From NCBI RefSeq assembly GCF_001975985.1, contig NZ_MTQF01000001.1, positions 704,943 to 768,942 of the forward strand: a stretch of 64,000 nt of DNA, written 5' to 3'. Numbering within the stretch: the stretch's first letter is position 1; each line of letters begins with the position of its first letter. Source of the stretch: [Flexibacter] sp. ATCC 35103. Lineage in GTDB: Bacteria > Bacteroidota > Bacteroidia > Flavobacteriales > Flavobacteriaceae. The notes below the pieces were generated by a model, which was not told the DNA's origin, made no database searches, and saw only the letters and a program-made list of their open reading frames with translations. Position numbers and translations under genes: made by a program. Of this stretch, positions 1 through 8,787 are shown piece after piece.

Positions 1-33
1 TAAAAAAATTCCTTCAAAATTATTCATAATCAT
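1..33 (-). CDS. start of an unidentified gene coupled to the copper ATPase (partial, possibly ccoS)
   Basis: An ATG on the minus strand (33-31) shares one base with the TAA stop of the upstream ATPase gene, the TAATG arrangement typical of translational coupling. Eleven codons (MIMNNFEGIFL) are open to the window edge. In many bacteria the cbb3-oxidase gene after a CcoI/FixI ATPase is ccoS, so that is the contextual guess, but the visible residues are too few to confirm it and do not obviously match a CcoS N-terminus. Confidence 0.3.
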   Translation of the reverse strand, partial: MIMNNFEGIFL

Positions 34-2417
34 TATAAACTACTCTTACTGAAATAGTTAGACATTAAAGTAACGAAACTCACTATTGTGATGGTACTTA
101 AAGGCATAATAATCGCTGCTACCAAGGGAAGCAGGTTACCAGTGACGGCAAATGAAAGTCCTATTATGTTATACAGGAGTGATAAAACAAAGCTCATTTT
201 GATTATTAAAATTGATTTCTGAGATAATTTTAGAAAATAATCTAATCGTGAAAACTCTGAGGCATCTAAAATTGCGTCACATGCAGGAGAAAAAACGTTG
301 ACATTTTCTGAGATAGAAATTCCAACATTACTTTGCGCAAGAGCACCTGCATCGTTTAATCCATCACCTACCATCATTACATTTTTACCTTGCTCCTGCA
401 AATATCTAATAAAATCAAGTTTTTGCTCAGGCTTTTGATTAAAAATCAATTCTGTTCCTTTTGGTAATATGGCTTCAAGATTTTCTCTTTCTCCGTCATT
501 ATCTCCGGAAAGTACTTTTATAGTATATCTATTACTAAGCGTTACAAACAACTTTTCGAGACCTTCTCTATATTGATTCTGAAAAATGAACTTACCTAAA
601 TATTCATTATCAATCTTAACATGGAGTGCAGTTCTCTCAATTTCAGATTGCTCTAAAACAGGATTATCCACAAACGCCGCTGATCCTATTTTAATAATCG
701 TATTTTCAACTGATGCCTGAATCCCTTTTCCTGTTATCTCCTGAAAATCATCAATTTTTATTCTTTTGGATTCCTCTAAAAAATCATATAACATTCGGCT
801 TAACGGATGATTGGATCCGCGCAATACATTCTTTATCAGAATATAGTTTTGATCAGAAATTATATCTCCTTCATAGGTAATATTCGATTTTTTATTGGTA
901 GTAATGGTTCCGGTTTTATCAAAAACTATAGTGTCAACTTTTGCTAATTGTTCTATTACCAATGCATTTTTCAGATACATTTTTTGTTTACCCATTATTC
1001 TTAAAATATTTCCAAAAGTAAACGGAGCTGTAAGCGCCAGTGCGCATGGACAAGCGACTATCAGAACAGCTGTAAAAACATTAAATGCTGTATTAGCGTC
1101 TATAAATATCCAATATCCGAAACCTGCAAACGCAATCAGTAATAATATAGGAGTGAAATAACGACTTATGGCATCAGTAATTGTTTTATGTTTTTGAAGT
1201 ACTTTTTTCTGAAAGATCTCATTACTCCACAATTGTGTCAGATAGCTTTGTGAAACCGAGTGCAGTACTTCCATTTCAATAACTTTACCTATTTGCTTTC
1301 CGCCTGCAAAAACTTTATCTCCTGATTTCTTAGTAATAGGAACTGCTTCGCCAGTTACAAAACTATAATCAATTTCAGCTTTTTCACTTATCAAAATACC
1401 ATCTACAGGAATCAGCTCCTGATTTCGAATCAATAATCTGTTTCCTTTTAAAACATCATAAATAGGAACACTTTCTTCTGATGTGTCTGAATTTATTCTG
1501 GTAACAGCAATTGGAAAATAGGATTTAAAATCTCTCTCAAAACTTAAAAAGCTATACGTTTTAATTTGGAACATTTTTCCGAGCAGCATAAAGAAAACTA
1601 AACCTGTTAAACTGTCAAAAAATCCTGATCCATAATTCATTACAATATCAAAAGTACTGCGAACAAACATTACGATTATTCCTAAAGCAATTGGTATATC
1701 AATATTAAGCATCTTTGATTTGATACTTTTATAAGCAGAAACATAGTAACCGCTTGCTGAATATAAAAAGCTTGGCAGTGCTAAAACAAGAATTAAAATC
1801 CTAAAAAATGGCTTGTAATTATCCAACCAGAATTCTTTGATTTCGAAATATTCAGGAAAAGATAACAGCATAATATTTCCAAAACAAAAAAATGCAACTC
1901 CTAACTTATAAGTCAAAGTTCTGTCTACGTTTGTTTTACCAGTTTCATAGTTTTCTAAACTAATATAAGGTTCATAACCTATTGAGCTTAATAAGTATAC
2001 AATAGTTTTTAATGAAACAAGATCTGAGTTAAAGGTAATCCTAACTCGCTTTTCCGGAAAATTAACCTGGGAAATGCTTATTCCGGATTGAATTCTATTT
2101 AGATTTTCAAGGATCCAAATACAAGAGCTACAATGAATATGAGGAATATTCAATGAAACTATCGAAGTATTTTCTTCCTGAAATTCTAACAATTTCGACA
2201 AGATTGCCTCATTATCCAGAAAGTCATATTTACCCTGAATATCTTGCGGAGTAGCACCTGGCGATTTTTCAAAATCATAGTAGCACGTTAAATCATGAAG
2301 ACTAAAAATTTCGTAAACGGTTTTACATCCGGTACAACAAAACTTTTTTTCATCAAAATTGATTTCTTCATTTTTATCAATGGTTAACCCACAATGAAAA
2401 CAATTCTGCTCATTCAT
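33..2417 (-). CDS. ccoI: cbb3-type oxidase copper-translocating P-type ATPase (CcoI/FixI-like)
   Basis: Heavy-metal P1B-type ATPase of about 794 residues, expected in the cytoplasmic membrane, where the CcoI/FixI family supplies copper for cbb3 cytochrome oxidase. The N-terminus has a CFHC pair (C6, C9) and further cysteines (C27, C28, C31) typical of the CcoI metal-binding extension, then a heavy-metal-associated domain with HCSSC (cysteines near 96 and 99). Core motifs follow: TGE near 355, the transmembrane ion site CPC near 456, the phosphorylation motif DKTGT near 500, an HP motif and GDGLND. The ATG at 2417 is preferred to an upstream TTG (2441), since MNEQNC begins the cysteine-rich domain. 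It is divergent from an Fnr-type regulator, which fits oxygen control of a high-affinity oxidase locus. The rest of that locus would lie left of the window. Confidence 0.9.
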   Translation of the reverse strand: MNEQNCFHCGLTIDKNEEINFDEKKFCCTGCKTVYEIFSLHDLTCYYDFEKSPGATPQDIQGKYDFLDNEAILSKLLEFQEENTSIVSLNIPHIHCSSCIWILENLNRIQSGISISQVNFPEKRVRITFNSDLVSLKTIVYLLSSIGYEPYISLENYETGKTNVDRTLTYKLGVAFFCFGNIMLLSFPEYFEIKEFWLDNYKPFFRILILVLALPSFLYSASGYYVSAYKSIKSKMLNIDIPIALGIIVMFVRSTFDIVMNYGSGFFDSLTGLVFFMLLGKMFQIKTYSFLSFERDFKSYFPIAVTRINSDTSEESVPIYDVLKGNRLLIRNQELIPVDGILISEKAEIDYSFVTGEAVPITKKSGDKVFAGGKQIGKVIEMEVLHSVSQSYLTQLWSNEIFQKKVLQKHKTITDAISRYFTPILLLIAFAGFGYWIFIDANTAFNVFTAVLIVACPCALALTAPFTFGNILRIMGKQKMYLKNALVIEQLAKVDTIVFDKTGTITTNKKSNITYEGDIISDQNYILIKNVLRGSNHPLSRMLYDFLEESKRIKIDDFQEITGKGIQASVENTIIKIGSAAFVDNPVLEQSEIERTALHVKIDNEYLGKFIFQNQYREGLEKLFVTLSNRYTIKVLSGDNDGERENLEAILPKGTELIFNQKPEQKLDFIRYLQEQGKNVMMVGDGLNDAGALAQSNVGISISENVNVFSPACDAILDASEFSRLDYFLKLSQKSILIIKMSFVLSLLYNIIGLSFAVTGNLLPLVAAIIMPLSTITIVSFVTLMSNYFSKSSL

Positions 2418-2595
2418 AAATTTGTTTTTTTGATACCGCAAATGTTAAAAAAACGAGAGATTATAAAAATGATATTTATCATATTATAATGAAATCGGAT
2501 TCTAAATTTAGTCAAATAAAAATCGGCAAACAGAAATAATAGTTTTTTTGTGTGTTTTTTCCAATGATAATAGCGCCTATGAATTGAATAATGGT

Positions 2596-2603
2596 TAATT
2601 TTG
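2596..2603 (+). promoter_or_regulatory. -7 promoter element for the Fnr-type regulator
   Basis: TAATTTTG matches the Bacteroidota TAnnTTTG -7 consensus. It predicts a transcript start near 2607, about 14 bases before the ATG at 2621, which excludes the longer reading frame starting at 2591. No good TTG -33 element stands at 17-23 bases upstream, so an activator may be needed. A second match, TATTTTTG, lies at 2611-2618 but is too close to the ATG. Confidence 0.45.
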
Positions 2604-2620
2604 CACCAAATATTTTTGCC

Positions 2621-3301
2621 ATGAATAAATGTGATCAATGTATCGTACGACAACTTTCATCTCTTAAAGCTCTTAATAAAGACGAAGTTGTAAAATTGGC
2701 TAATAGTAAAACTACCTATAAAATAAAAAAAGGCGAAGCTATTTTTGAAGAAGGCGAAATCACTAATGGTGTTTTTTGTATAAAAGATGGCGTTGGAAAA
2801 CTCTCTAAATTAAGCGCCAACGGAAAAGATCAGATAGTAAAACTGGTGCAGTCAGGAGAACTTTTAGGACAGCGTTCTATGATTAGCAATGAACCAGCAA
2901 ATTTATCTGCAAAAGCTGTTGCTGATATGGAAGTTTGTTTTATTCCTAAAACCGAAATTTTACATTTTTTCAATAACAACAATCAATTCTCCATGAATTT
3001 GATGCAATCTGTCTGTGAGGATTTAAAGGAATCTGAAAATGATAAAATTGCTTTAGTCCAAAAAACTGTAAAACAACGTTTAGCCGAAACATTATTGCAT
3101 TTACACGACGCTTTTGGTGAAAACGATGATAAAACTTTGAAAGTTCAACTCACAAGAGAAGAATTAGCCGGAATCATTGGTACTGCTACAGAAAGCTGTA
3201 TTAGATTATTATCAGATTTTAATAAACTGGATTTAATTGAATTAGTAGGTAAAAAAATAATGCTTAAAAACGTTAAGGCATTAAAAAAAATGGCTGAATA
3301 A
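2621..3301 (+). CDS. Crp/Fnr-family transcriptional regulator (Fnr-like, N-terminal CxxC)
   Basis: A 226-residue regulator with an N-terminal cyclic-nucleotide-binding-like beta-roll (residues about 15-130), a dimer helix, and a C-terminal HTH_CRP domain (about 155-225) containing LTREELAGIIGTATESCIRL, the usual recognition helix. The protein starts MNKCDQC, placing two cysteines at positions 4 and 7; more cysteines follow near residues 44, 99 and 125. Such cysteines could hold an oxygen-sensitive Fe-S cluster as in Fnr, but the spacing differs from E. coli Fnr, so this is inference. The gene is divergent from the cbb3 copper ATPase, a usual target neighbourhood. Its stop abuts the mazG stop with no gap. 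Confidence 0.88.
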   Translation: MNKCDQCIVRQLSSLKALNKDEVVKLANSKTTYKIKKGEAIFEEGEITNGVFCIKDGVGKLSKLSANGKDQIVKLVQSGELLGQRSMISNEPANLSAKAVADMEVCFIPKTEILHFFNNNNQFSMNLMQSVCEDLKESENDKIALVQKTVKQRLAETLLHLHDAFGENDDKTLKVQLTREELAGIIGTATESCIRLLSDFNKLDLIELVGKKIMLKNVKALKKMAE

Positions 3302-4072
3302 TTACAGTTTTTTAGCTTCGTTCCAAAACACATCCATTTCTGCCAGAGTCATATCCATTAATGGTTTACCCAATTCGCCTGCTTTACTTTCCAGGTATTG
3401 AAAACGTTTAATAAATTTTTTATTCGTGCGTTCTAAAGCATCTTCAGGATTTACATTTAAAAAACGGGCGTAATTTATCATCGAAAATAAAACATCTCCA
3501 AATTCAGCTTCAATTTTATCCTGATCTCCAGATTTTACTTCGACTTGTAACTCTTCGAGTTCTTCCTGTACTTTATCCCAAACCTGATGTGGTTCTTCCC
3601 AATCAAACCCAACACCTTTTACTTTATCCTGAATTCGGCTTGCTTTAACAAGTGCCGGCAAACTTCTAGGCACGCCTTCAAGAACTGATTTTTTACCTTC
3701 TTTCAGTTTTAGTTTTTCCCAATTTTGTTTTACTTCTTCTTCATCTTTAACTACAGTATCACTATAAATATGTGGATGACGATGAATTAACTTATCGCAG
3801 ATTTCATTACAAACATCGGCAATATCAAAATCATTGGTTTCAGAACCTATTTTTGCATAAAAAACAATATGCAGCAATAAATCACCAAGCTCTTTTTTTA
3901 CTTCATTCAAATCATTATCTAATATAGCATCTCCTAATTCGTAAGTTTCTTCGATTGTAAGATGTCTTAAAGTTTGAAGAGTCTGCTTTTTATCCCAAGG
4001 GCATTGCTCACGAAGTTCATCCATGATAATTAATAACCTTTCGAATGCCTTAAGTTGAAGTTCTTTGCTCAT
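3302..4072 (-). CDS. mazG: nucleoside triphosphate pyrophosphohydrolase MazG
   Basis: A 256-residue MazG protein with two tandem MazG folds. The first (about 15-115) has CPWDKKQTLQTLRHLTIEE followed by E-x-x-D-type metal ligands in KKELGDLLLH; the second (about 165-250) has the matching DKIEAEFGDVLFSMINYAR. MazG hydrolyses NTPs to NMP and pyrophosphate and is linked to nucleotide-pool cleaning and ppGpp balance. The length is normal for the two-domain family and the ATG at 4072 directly precedes conserved sequence. It ends tail-to-tail with the Fnr-type gene. Confidence 0.95.
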   Translation of the reverse strand: MSKELQLKAFERLLIIMDELREQCPWDKKQTLQTLRHLTIEETYELGDAILDNDLNEVKKELGDLLLHIVFYAKIGSETNDFDIADVCNEICDKLIHRHPHIYSDTVVKDEEEVKQNWEKLKLKEGKKSVLEGVPRSLPALVKASRIQDKVKGVGFDWEEPHQVWDKVQEELEELQVEVKSGDQDKIEAEFGDVLFSMINYARFLNVNPEDALERTNKKFIKRFQYLESKAGELGKPLMDMTLAEMDVFWNEAKKL

Positions 4073-4133
4073 TATTTTATTTTATGAGATCAAAAATAAT
4101 TTATTTTATTGATTTAAATCTATATAAATTAAA

Positions 4134-4159
4134 AAAGGAAGGTTGTTAAACCTCCCTTT
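4134..4159 (-). terminator. intrinsic terminator of the carbonic anhydrase gene
   Basis: An 11-bp stem with one mismatch (4134-4144 with 4149-4159) and a 4-base loop lies ten bases past the carbonic anhydrase stop. Read on the minus strand it runs into a T-rich tract. It separates this gene from mazG, so mazG likely has its own promoter. Confidence 0.75.
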
Positions 4160-4169
4160 CTAAAATAAA

Positions 4170-4949
4170 TTATATTGACTCCTTAATTATTCGTCCGTTT
4201 AATTGCTGGATATTCCTAAAATTATTAACTGGCATTATTTTTCTTAGGTCTTCAATCATTTTTAAAGAGACATCAACAGAATTTTTAAAAATAAACCATT
4301 GAACTCCTTCTGTACATGGTGGTGTTGTAAGTGAGCCAGTATATGTGTAATAGGTTTGATTTTCTGGCAGAACGTTATTTAAATTAAAAACATCTTTTAC
4401 TTCAATACTCTCATTTACTTTTATTGGTAAAAATTTATCAAGAAAGTCAAAAGTTTCATTATTATCCTTGCTCTCTTTTGCCATTATTGCAACTACTGCA
4501 AACTTTCCTTCCTTATTCATATGCACCATATGAATCACTAATGGGTATCGAACTCCTCGAATAGTATGTTCTGCAGGTTCATGAAAATGAAATTGTACCA
4601 GATTATATTTTTCTTCATTCAGAATAATATAATCACCTTCTTCAAAATCAAACTGAATAGAATGCCCATTATTGACAACATCATGTATTTTAGTTTCCTG
4701 ACTGTAATGAAAATCAATAGGCTTCAGAGTTTCATCTTTTTCAGTTTCTACAATATCTACAGGTGATTGCGCGCTTCCTCCACAATCGTTCTGATCAATT
4801 TCTGACCAATGTTCCGGTCCTGTTTCCCCATCGTAATTCCAGTGCTTTTTGGGTTCGTCATTTGCTTTTTTATCAGATTTGCTGTTATCGCATCCCATAA
4901 GAATAATAATTGTGCAACCAAGCAAAATTTTTGTGATAATCTTTTTCAT
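4170..4949 (-). CDS. alpha-type carbonic anhydrase lipoprotein
   Basis: A 259-residue alpha carbonic anhydrase, which interconverts carbon dioxide and bicarbonate. The first 20 residues are a lipoprotein signal ending ILMGC, so the enzyme is probably anchored in a membrane facing the periplasm. Family landmarks are clear: HWNYDGETGPEHWSEI, GGSAQSPVDI, zinc ligands in QFHFHEPAEH plus the third histidine in VIHMVHMN, and the signature GSLTTPPCTEGVQWFIF. Its length is normal. It sits alone between mazG and the DUF5606-def pair, with terminators on both sides, so it is transcribed alone. Confidence 0.93.
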   Translation of the reverse strand: MKKIITKILLGCTIIILMGCDNSKSDKKANDEPKKHWNYDGETGPEHWSEIDQNDCGGSAQSPVDIVETEKDETLKPIDFHYSQETKIHDVVNNGHSIQFDFEEGDYIILNEEKYNLVQFHFHEPAEHTIRGVRYPLVIHMVHMNKEGKFAVVAIMAKESKDNNETFDFLDKFLPIKVNESIEVKDVFNLNNVLPENQTYYTYTGSLTTPPCTEGVQWFIFKNSVDVSLKMIEDLRKIMPVNNFRNIQQLNGRIIKESI

Positions 4950-5129
4950 TTTTTTGTTTAAATTAATTTTTATGAAAAATATCCATATATACTCTTTGCG
5001 TAACTAAAAGAAGCATACAAGAAATAAAATTCTTGCAAACAATATAATAAATATTTTCTTACAAAATTAATTTTTAATTTAATTTCACGACTAAAAAAAA
5101 TCATAAAAGATTACAAACGGGTAAAAAAA

Positions 5130-5159
5130 AATCCTGTCAAGAAAAATCTTAACAGGATT
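5130..5159 (-). terminator. intrinsic terminator after the def-DUF5606 operon
   Basis: An 8-bp perfect outer stem (5130-5137 with 5152-5159) and an inner AAGA/TCTT pairing form a hairpin followed, on the minus strand, by a run of eight T. It lies 23 bases past the DUF5606 stop. Confidence 0.8.
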
Positions 5160-5182
5160 AATATATTTAAAGGTAGTAACTA

Positions 5183-5668
5183 CTATTCTTCTTTTTTAGC
5201 TTTTGCTTTTTTAGCAGCTGGAGCTTTTTTTGGTTTTTCTTCAACAACCGGAGCTTCTTCAGTAGCTTCAGCAGCAGCTGGAGCTAAATCTGTAACTAAA
5301 CCTTTTGCCTGAAGTGTATTGTACCAGTTTAATACTTTTTTAATATCAGAAGGATAAACTCTTTCCTCATCATAATCAGGAAGAATTTCTTTGAAATATG
5401 CTGCTAATGTAGCATTATCTTCTTTATGAGAAATTGCCTGACCTTTGTTTTCTTTCGCAGCAATACGCTGCATTACTTCAGTCAATGGTTTTTCTCCATC
5501 GTAAGTATAAATAGAAATCTCTGATAATAAACTTACGTTACTTTTTAAGTTAACAGTAATTTTTTTCCCGTCTGTCAATGATTCTGCCACAAAGCCTGTA
5601 CGAGTTTGCACTTTCAATACATATAAACCCGGTTTCCCGGAAATGGCTAAAATTTTCTCTAAATTCAT
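5183..5668 (-). CDS. DUF5606 family protein
   Basis: A 161-residue conserved Bacteroidota protein of unknown function, recognised from its N-terminus MNLEKILAISGKPGLYVL and the adjacent RTGFVAESLTDGKK segment. The conserved part covers about residues 1-125 and is predicted as a small beta-rich domain plus a helical segment. The tail is low-complexity and alternates acidic and lysine/alanine blocks (EEAPVVEEKPKKAPAAKKAK), so probably disordered and cytoplasmic. It follows def by 67 bases and likely shares its transcript. Confidence 0.85.
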   Translation of the reverse strand: MNLEKILAISGKPGLYVLKVQTRTGFVAESLTDGKKITVNLKSNVSLLSEISIYTYDGEKPLTEVMQRIAAKENKGQAISHKEDNATLAAYFKEILPDYDEERVYPSDIKKVLNWYNTLQAKGLVTDLAPAAAEATEEAPVVEEKPKKAPAAKKAKAKKEE

Positions 5669-5735
5669 GTTTATTAAAATTAGTATTAAGAATTTGATTT
5701 ATTATATTTTTATTGATCGCAATGTCTCAGATCAA

Positions 5736-6326
5736 TTATCTCCCTTTTTTAGCAGCAGCAAATTTCATTCTATATTCCTGAAATGTTTTGCCTTCGGTAA
5801 TGTTTTTTAATTTCTTTTGAATCAAACGTTTTTTCAAAGAAGATATTTTATCTGTAAATAAAACTCCTTCGATATGATCGTATTCGTGTTGAATAACCCT
5901 TGCGATTAAACCATCAAAAACCTCTGTTTTCATTACAAAATCTTCTTCACAATATTCGATTGTCACGGTTGGTTTTCTATAAACATCTTCGCGAACATCC
6001 GGAATACTCAAGCAACCTTCGTTAAAACTCCACTCTTCTCCTTCTTCTTTCAAAATCTTAGCATTGATAAAAGTTTTTTTGAAACCTTTTAAATCTTTTT
6101 GTTCTTCTGAAGGCAGATCATCATCATCGCTAAAAGGAGTCGTATCAATAACAAACAAACGTATTGGTATGCCCACTTGCGGTGCGGCCAATCCAACTCC
6201 GAAAGCGTTGTACATGGTTTCATACATGTTTGCTATTGTTTCTTTTAAGTTTGGATATTCTGGCACAATTGCCTCACCCACTTTCCTTAAAACAGGATCA
6301 CCATATCCTACAATTGGTAAAATCAT
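5736..6326 (-). CDS. def: peptide deformylase
   Basis: A 196-residue peptide deformylase that removes the N-formyl group from nascent proteins. All three catalytic motifs are visible: GVGLAAPQVG (about 43-52), EGCLSIP with the metal-binding cysteine (about 102-108), and QHEYDHIEGVLF with the HExxH-type ligands (about 145-156). Length is normal. A -7 element TATTTTTG on the minus strand (6396-6389) would give a leader of about 58 bases. The DUF5606 gene follows in the same direction. Confidence 0.97.
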   Translation of the reverse strand: MILPIVGYGDPVLRKVGEAIVPEYPNLKETIANMYETMYNAFGVGLAAPQVGIPIRLFVIDTTPFSDDDDLPSEEQKDLKGFKKTFINAKILKEEGEEWSFNEGCLSIPDVREDVYRKPTVTIEYCEEDFVMKTEVFDGLIARVIQHEYDHIEGVLFTDKISSLKKRLIQKKLKNITEGKTFQEYRMKFAAAKKGR

Positions 6327-6388
6327 TTGTATTATTTTAATGTATTATCTACTGAAACTCCTGAATTTAGTTCTCATAATTCAGCTGG

Positions 6389-6396
6389 CAAAAATA
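6389..6396 (-). promoter_or_regulatory. -7 promoter element for def
   Basis: TATTTTTG on the minus strand fits TAnnTTTG. The nearest upstream TTG is about 12 bases away, closer than the usual spacing, so only the -7 part is convincing. Confidence 0.4.
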
Positions 6397-6526
6397 GTAA
6401 AAAATAGTCAATGAATAATTCTAAAGATATATTATATCGCATTTTTTGCTTAGTCTTTAAAATCTCATCCATAATTATGCCAAATTAATTCGTACAATTC
6501 GTACTTTTGTTTGTAAACCTTACAAT

Positions 6527-8749
6527 ATGTTCGATCGTATCTCTAAATTTACTAACAGTACCTCTTTTTTAAACGCCTCTAAAGTAACTATTGCTTCTGT
6601 TGTTCCTGTTATAGTATTGAATTTCCTGGGACATTTTGAAATAGGTTTTACAATAGCATTAGGTGCTTTTTTTACTTATCCCAGTGATGTTCCCAGTTCG
6701 TTAAGCCATAAAATAAAAGGACTAATCGTTGCCTCATTTATTGTATCAGGAGTAAACTTACTGGTAAATCTGGCTTATCCATATCCGTATTTATTTTATC
6801 CGTTTTTATTCTTTTTGCTTTTTATATGTTCTATGATTTCAGTTTACGGACAACGCGCTACTCTGGTTTCATTTTCTGCTTTACTTTCTATTTCATTATC
6901 ATTTGGACATCTACACCAAGGTTGGGAAGCGTTTGAGTATTCCGGATTCATTTTTATCGGAGGTATTTTATATTTAATCGTATCTCTGGTATTTCATTTT
7001 GTACAACCTTATAAATATGTCGAATTGCAAATTGCTGAAGGCATAAAATTAACGGCAAAATATTTAAAATTAAGAGGTGATTTATGGAGTCCTGAAGCCA
7101 ACAGAAAAGCCATCATCGAGAAACAATTAAGTGTTCAGGTTGATCTTAATTTAATTCATGAAGACTTAAGAAAAATGCTTATTGGTAATCAAAATGCATC
7201 CGGAACCACAAGTCAAAACCGCAAAATGCTTCTTGTATTTATTACATTAGTAGAGATTCAGGAACTTGCCTTATACACATCGTTTGATCACAGTAAACTT
7301 CATGAAAAATTTGCTAAACATCCTGATGTTCTGAGAACGTATCAAAATGTAGCATATAAACTGGCTTCGACATTAAAAAAACTTTCTAAAAACGTACATC
7401 ATATTAGTGTATATGTTGACAAGAATGATTTAAAAAATGAACTTGACGCTCTGGAGTTTGCTATTTTTGACTATGAAAAAAACTTAGGCAAAGACGAAGC
7501 TGCTGAAGGTGTGTTGATGTTGACCAATATGCTGAAATACGCTAAAAATCAGGTTGGAAAAATTAAAATTATTCAACGTGCTTTTTCGCTTGCCATGCAA
7601 TCTTTTAAACTAAAGGATAAAGATAAAGAGCTGGAGAAATTTCTAACTCCTCAATATTATCCCTTACGTACTTTAATAGAAAATTTAAGTTATTCGTCTT
7701 CTATTTTCAGACATTCGTTACGATTAACGATTACAATCCTGATTGGATTAATTATAGGCGGATTATTAAATGTTCAAAACACGTATTGGATTCTACTAAC
7801 AATTGTTGTTATAATGCGTCCTGGTTATGGCTTAACAAAAGAACGGTCTTATCACAGAATTTTCGGGACTATTTTAGGAGGAGTAATTGCGTTTGGAATT
7901 GTTTTGGTTATTCAAAACCACTTTGCACTTAGCATATTATCAATCGTCTGTATGTTACTTGGGATATCTTTTACACAAATCAATTATAAAATCAGTGCAA
8001 CTTTTGTTACCATGTATGTGGTTTTTATTTATGGAATCCTCGTTCCTAATATTGTCGAGGTGATCCAGTACAGGGTTATAGATACACTTGCAGGAGCGAC
8101 ATTGGCTTTTTTGGCTAATCAGTTTTTATGGCCGGCCTGGGAATTTATAAATACGCCTATTCATATCGAAAATGCAATTCGTGCCAACAGAAATTATCTG
8201 AGAGAAATTGCTGATTTTTATAATAAAAAAGGAGAAATCCCAACATCATATCGATTAGCGCGAAAAAATGCTTTTGTTGAAATAGGTAATTTGATGACTT
8301 CTTTTCAACGTATGATGCAAGAGCCAAAATCGAAGCAAAAAACACTGCCATTGGTTAATAAACTAGTAGTTTTAAACCATTCGATCTTATCCGCATTAGC
8401 TTCTTTATCGACTTATATTCAATCACACCAGACAACATCAGCTTCAGAATCGTTTAATTACATTATAAAAACGATACTTTCAAATTTAGATCATTCGATT
8501 TCTGTTTTACGAAATGAAGTTATTCTAACTGATACTTTTTTTGATAAAGAAGATGTCACTTTACAATTTGAAGAACTCAAACGCATTAATTTTACCCGTT
8601 TGATTAAAGATGATGAACTGGATAAAGAAACGCGTCAGGCCAAAATGCAGGAAGCTCAAATGGTGATCGAACAATTGATATGGATGAGCAATCTGGCTGA
8701 AAAGATTTTAAAAATTACGGAAGAATTTAAAGCAACAAATCCAGATTAA
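6527..8749 (+). CDS. FUSC/YccS-family inner-membrane protein
   Basis: A 740-residue membrane protein of the FUSC (aromatic acid exporter-like, YccS/YhfK) superfamily. Two hydrophobic bundles are visible, about residues 20-160 and 395-540, each followed by a long helical cytoplasmic stretch. The second bundle has the family motif YWILLTIVVIMRPGYGLTKE and then a conserved R-x-x-GTILGG segment. Family members are thought to be efflux or envelope-related transporters; the substrate is unknown. The gene is alone, convergent with mqo, and shares a bidirectional terminator overlapping its stop codon. A TACTTTTG box at 6502-6509 could serve as -7. Confidence 0.88.
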   Translation: MFDRISKFTNSTSFLNASKVTIASVVPVIVLNFLGHFEIGFTIALGAFFTYPSDVPSSLSHKIKGLIVASFIVSGVNLLVNLAYPYPYLFYPFLFFLLFICSMISVYGQRATLVSFSALLSISLSFGHLHQGWEAFEYSGFIFIGGILYLIVSLVFHFVQPYKYVELQIAEGIKLTAKYLKLRGDLWSPEANRKAIIEKQLSVQVDLNLIHEDLRKMLIGNQNASGTTSQNRKMLLVFITLVEIQELALYTSFDHSKLHEKFAKHPDVLRTYQNVAYKLASTLKKLSKNVHHISVYVDKNDLKNELDALEFAIFDYEKNLGKDEAAEGVLMLTNMLKYAKNQVGKIKIIQRAFSLAMQSFKLKDKDKELEKFLTPQYYPLRTLIENLSYSSSIFRHSLRLTITILIGLIIGGLLNVQNTYWILLTIVVIMRPGYGLTKERSYHRIFGTILGGVIAFGIVLVIQNHFALSILSIVCMLLGISFTQINYKISATFVTMYVVFIYGILVPNIVEVIQYRVIDTLAGATLAFLANQFLWPAWEFINTPIHIENAIRANRNYLREIADFYNKKGEIPTSYRLARKNAFVEIGNLMTSFQRMMQEPKSKQKTLPLVNKLVVLNHSILSALASLSTYIQSHQTTSASESFNYIIKTILSNLDHSISVLRNEVILTDTFFDKEDVTLQFEELKRINFTRLIKDDELDKETRQAKMQEAQMVIEQLIWMSNLAEKILKITEEFKATNPD

Positions 8750-8764
8750 TTCATCTGGATTTGT
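8735..8764. terminator. bidirectional terminator between the FUSC gene and mqo
   Basis: A perfect 12-bp inverted repeat (8735-8746 with 8753-8764) with a 6-base loop. The left arm lies in the last codons of the FUSC gene, and the stop codon falls in the loop. The convergent mqo gene ends 23 bases further on. Confidence 0.75.
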
Positions 8765-8787
8765 GTTATTCTGTATGTAAATTGAGC

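Noticed and set aside
895..1161. 88-codon plus-strand open frame inside ccoI
   Set aside because: Antisense to the conserved CPC and DKTGT region; hydrophobic pattern is a reflection of the ATPase membrane helices.
2414..2653. 79-codon minus-strand open frame over the ccoI-fnr intergenic region
   Set aside because: It covers both promoters and the start of fnr, is rich in H, I and Y from AT-rich DNA, and shows no family features.
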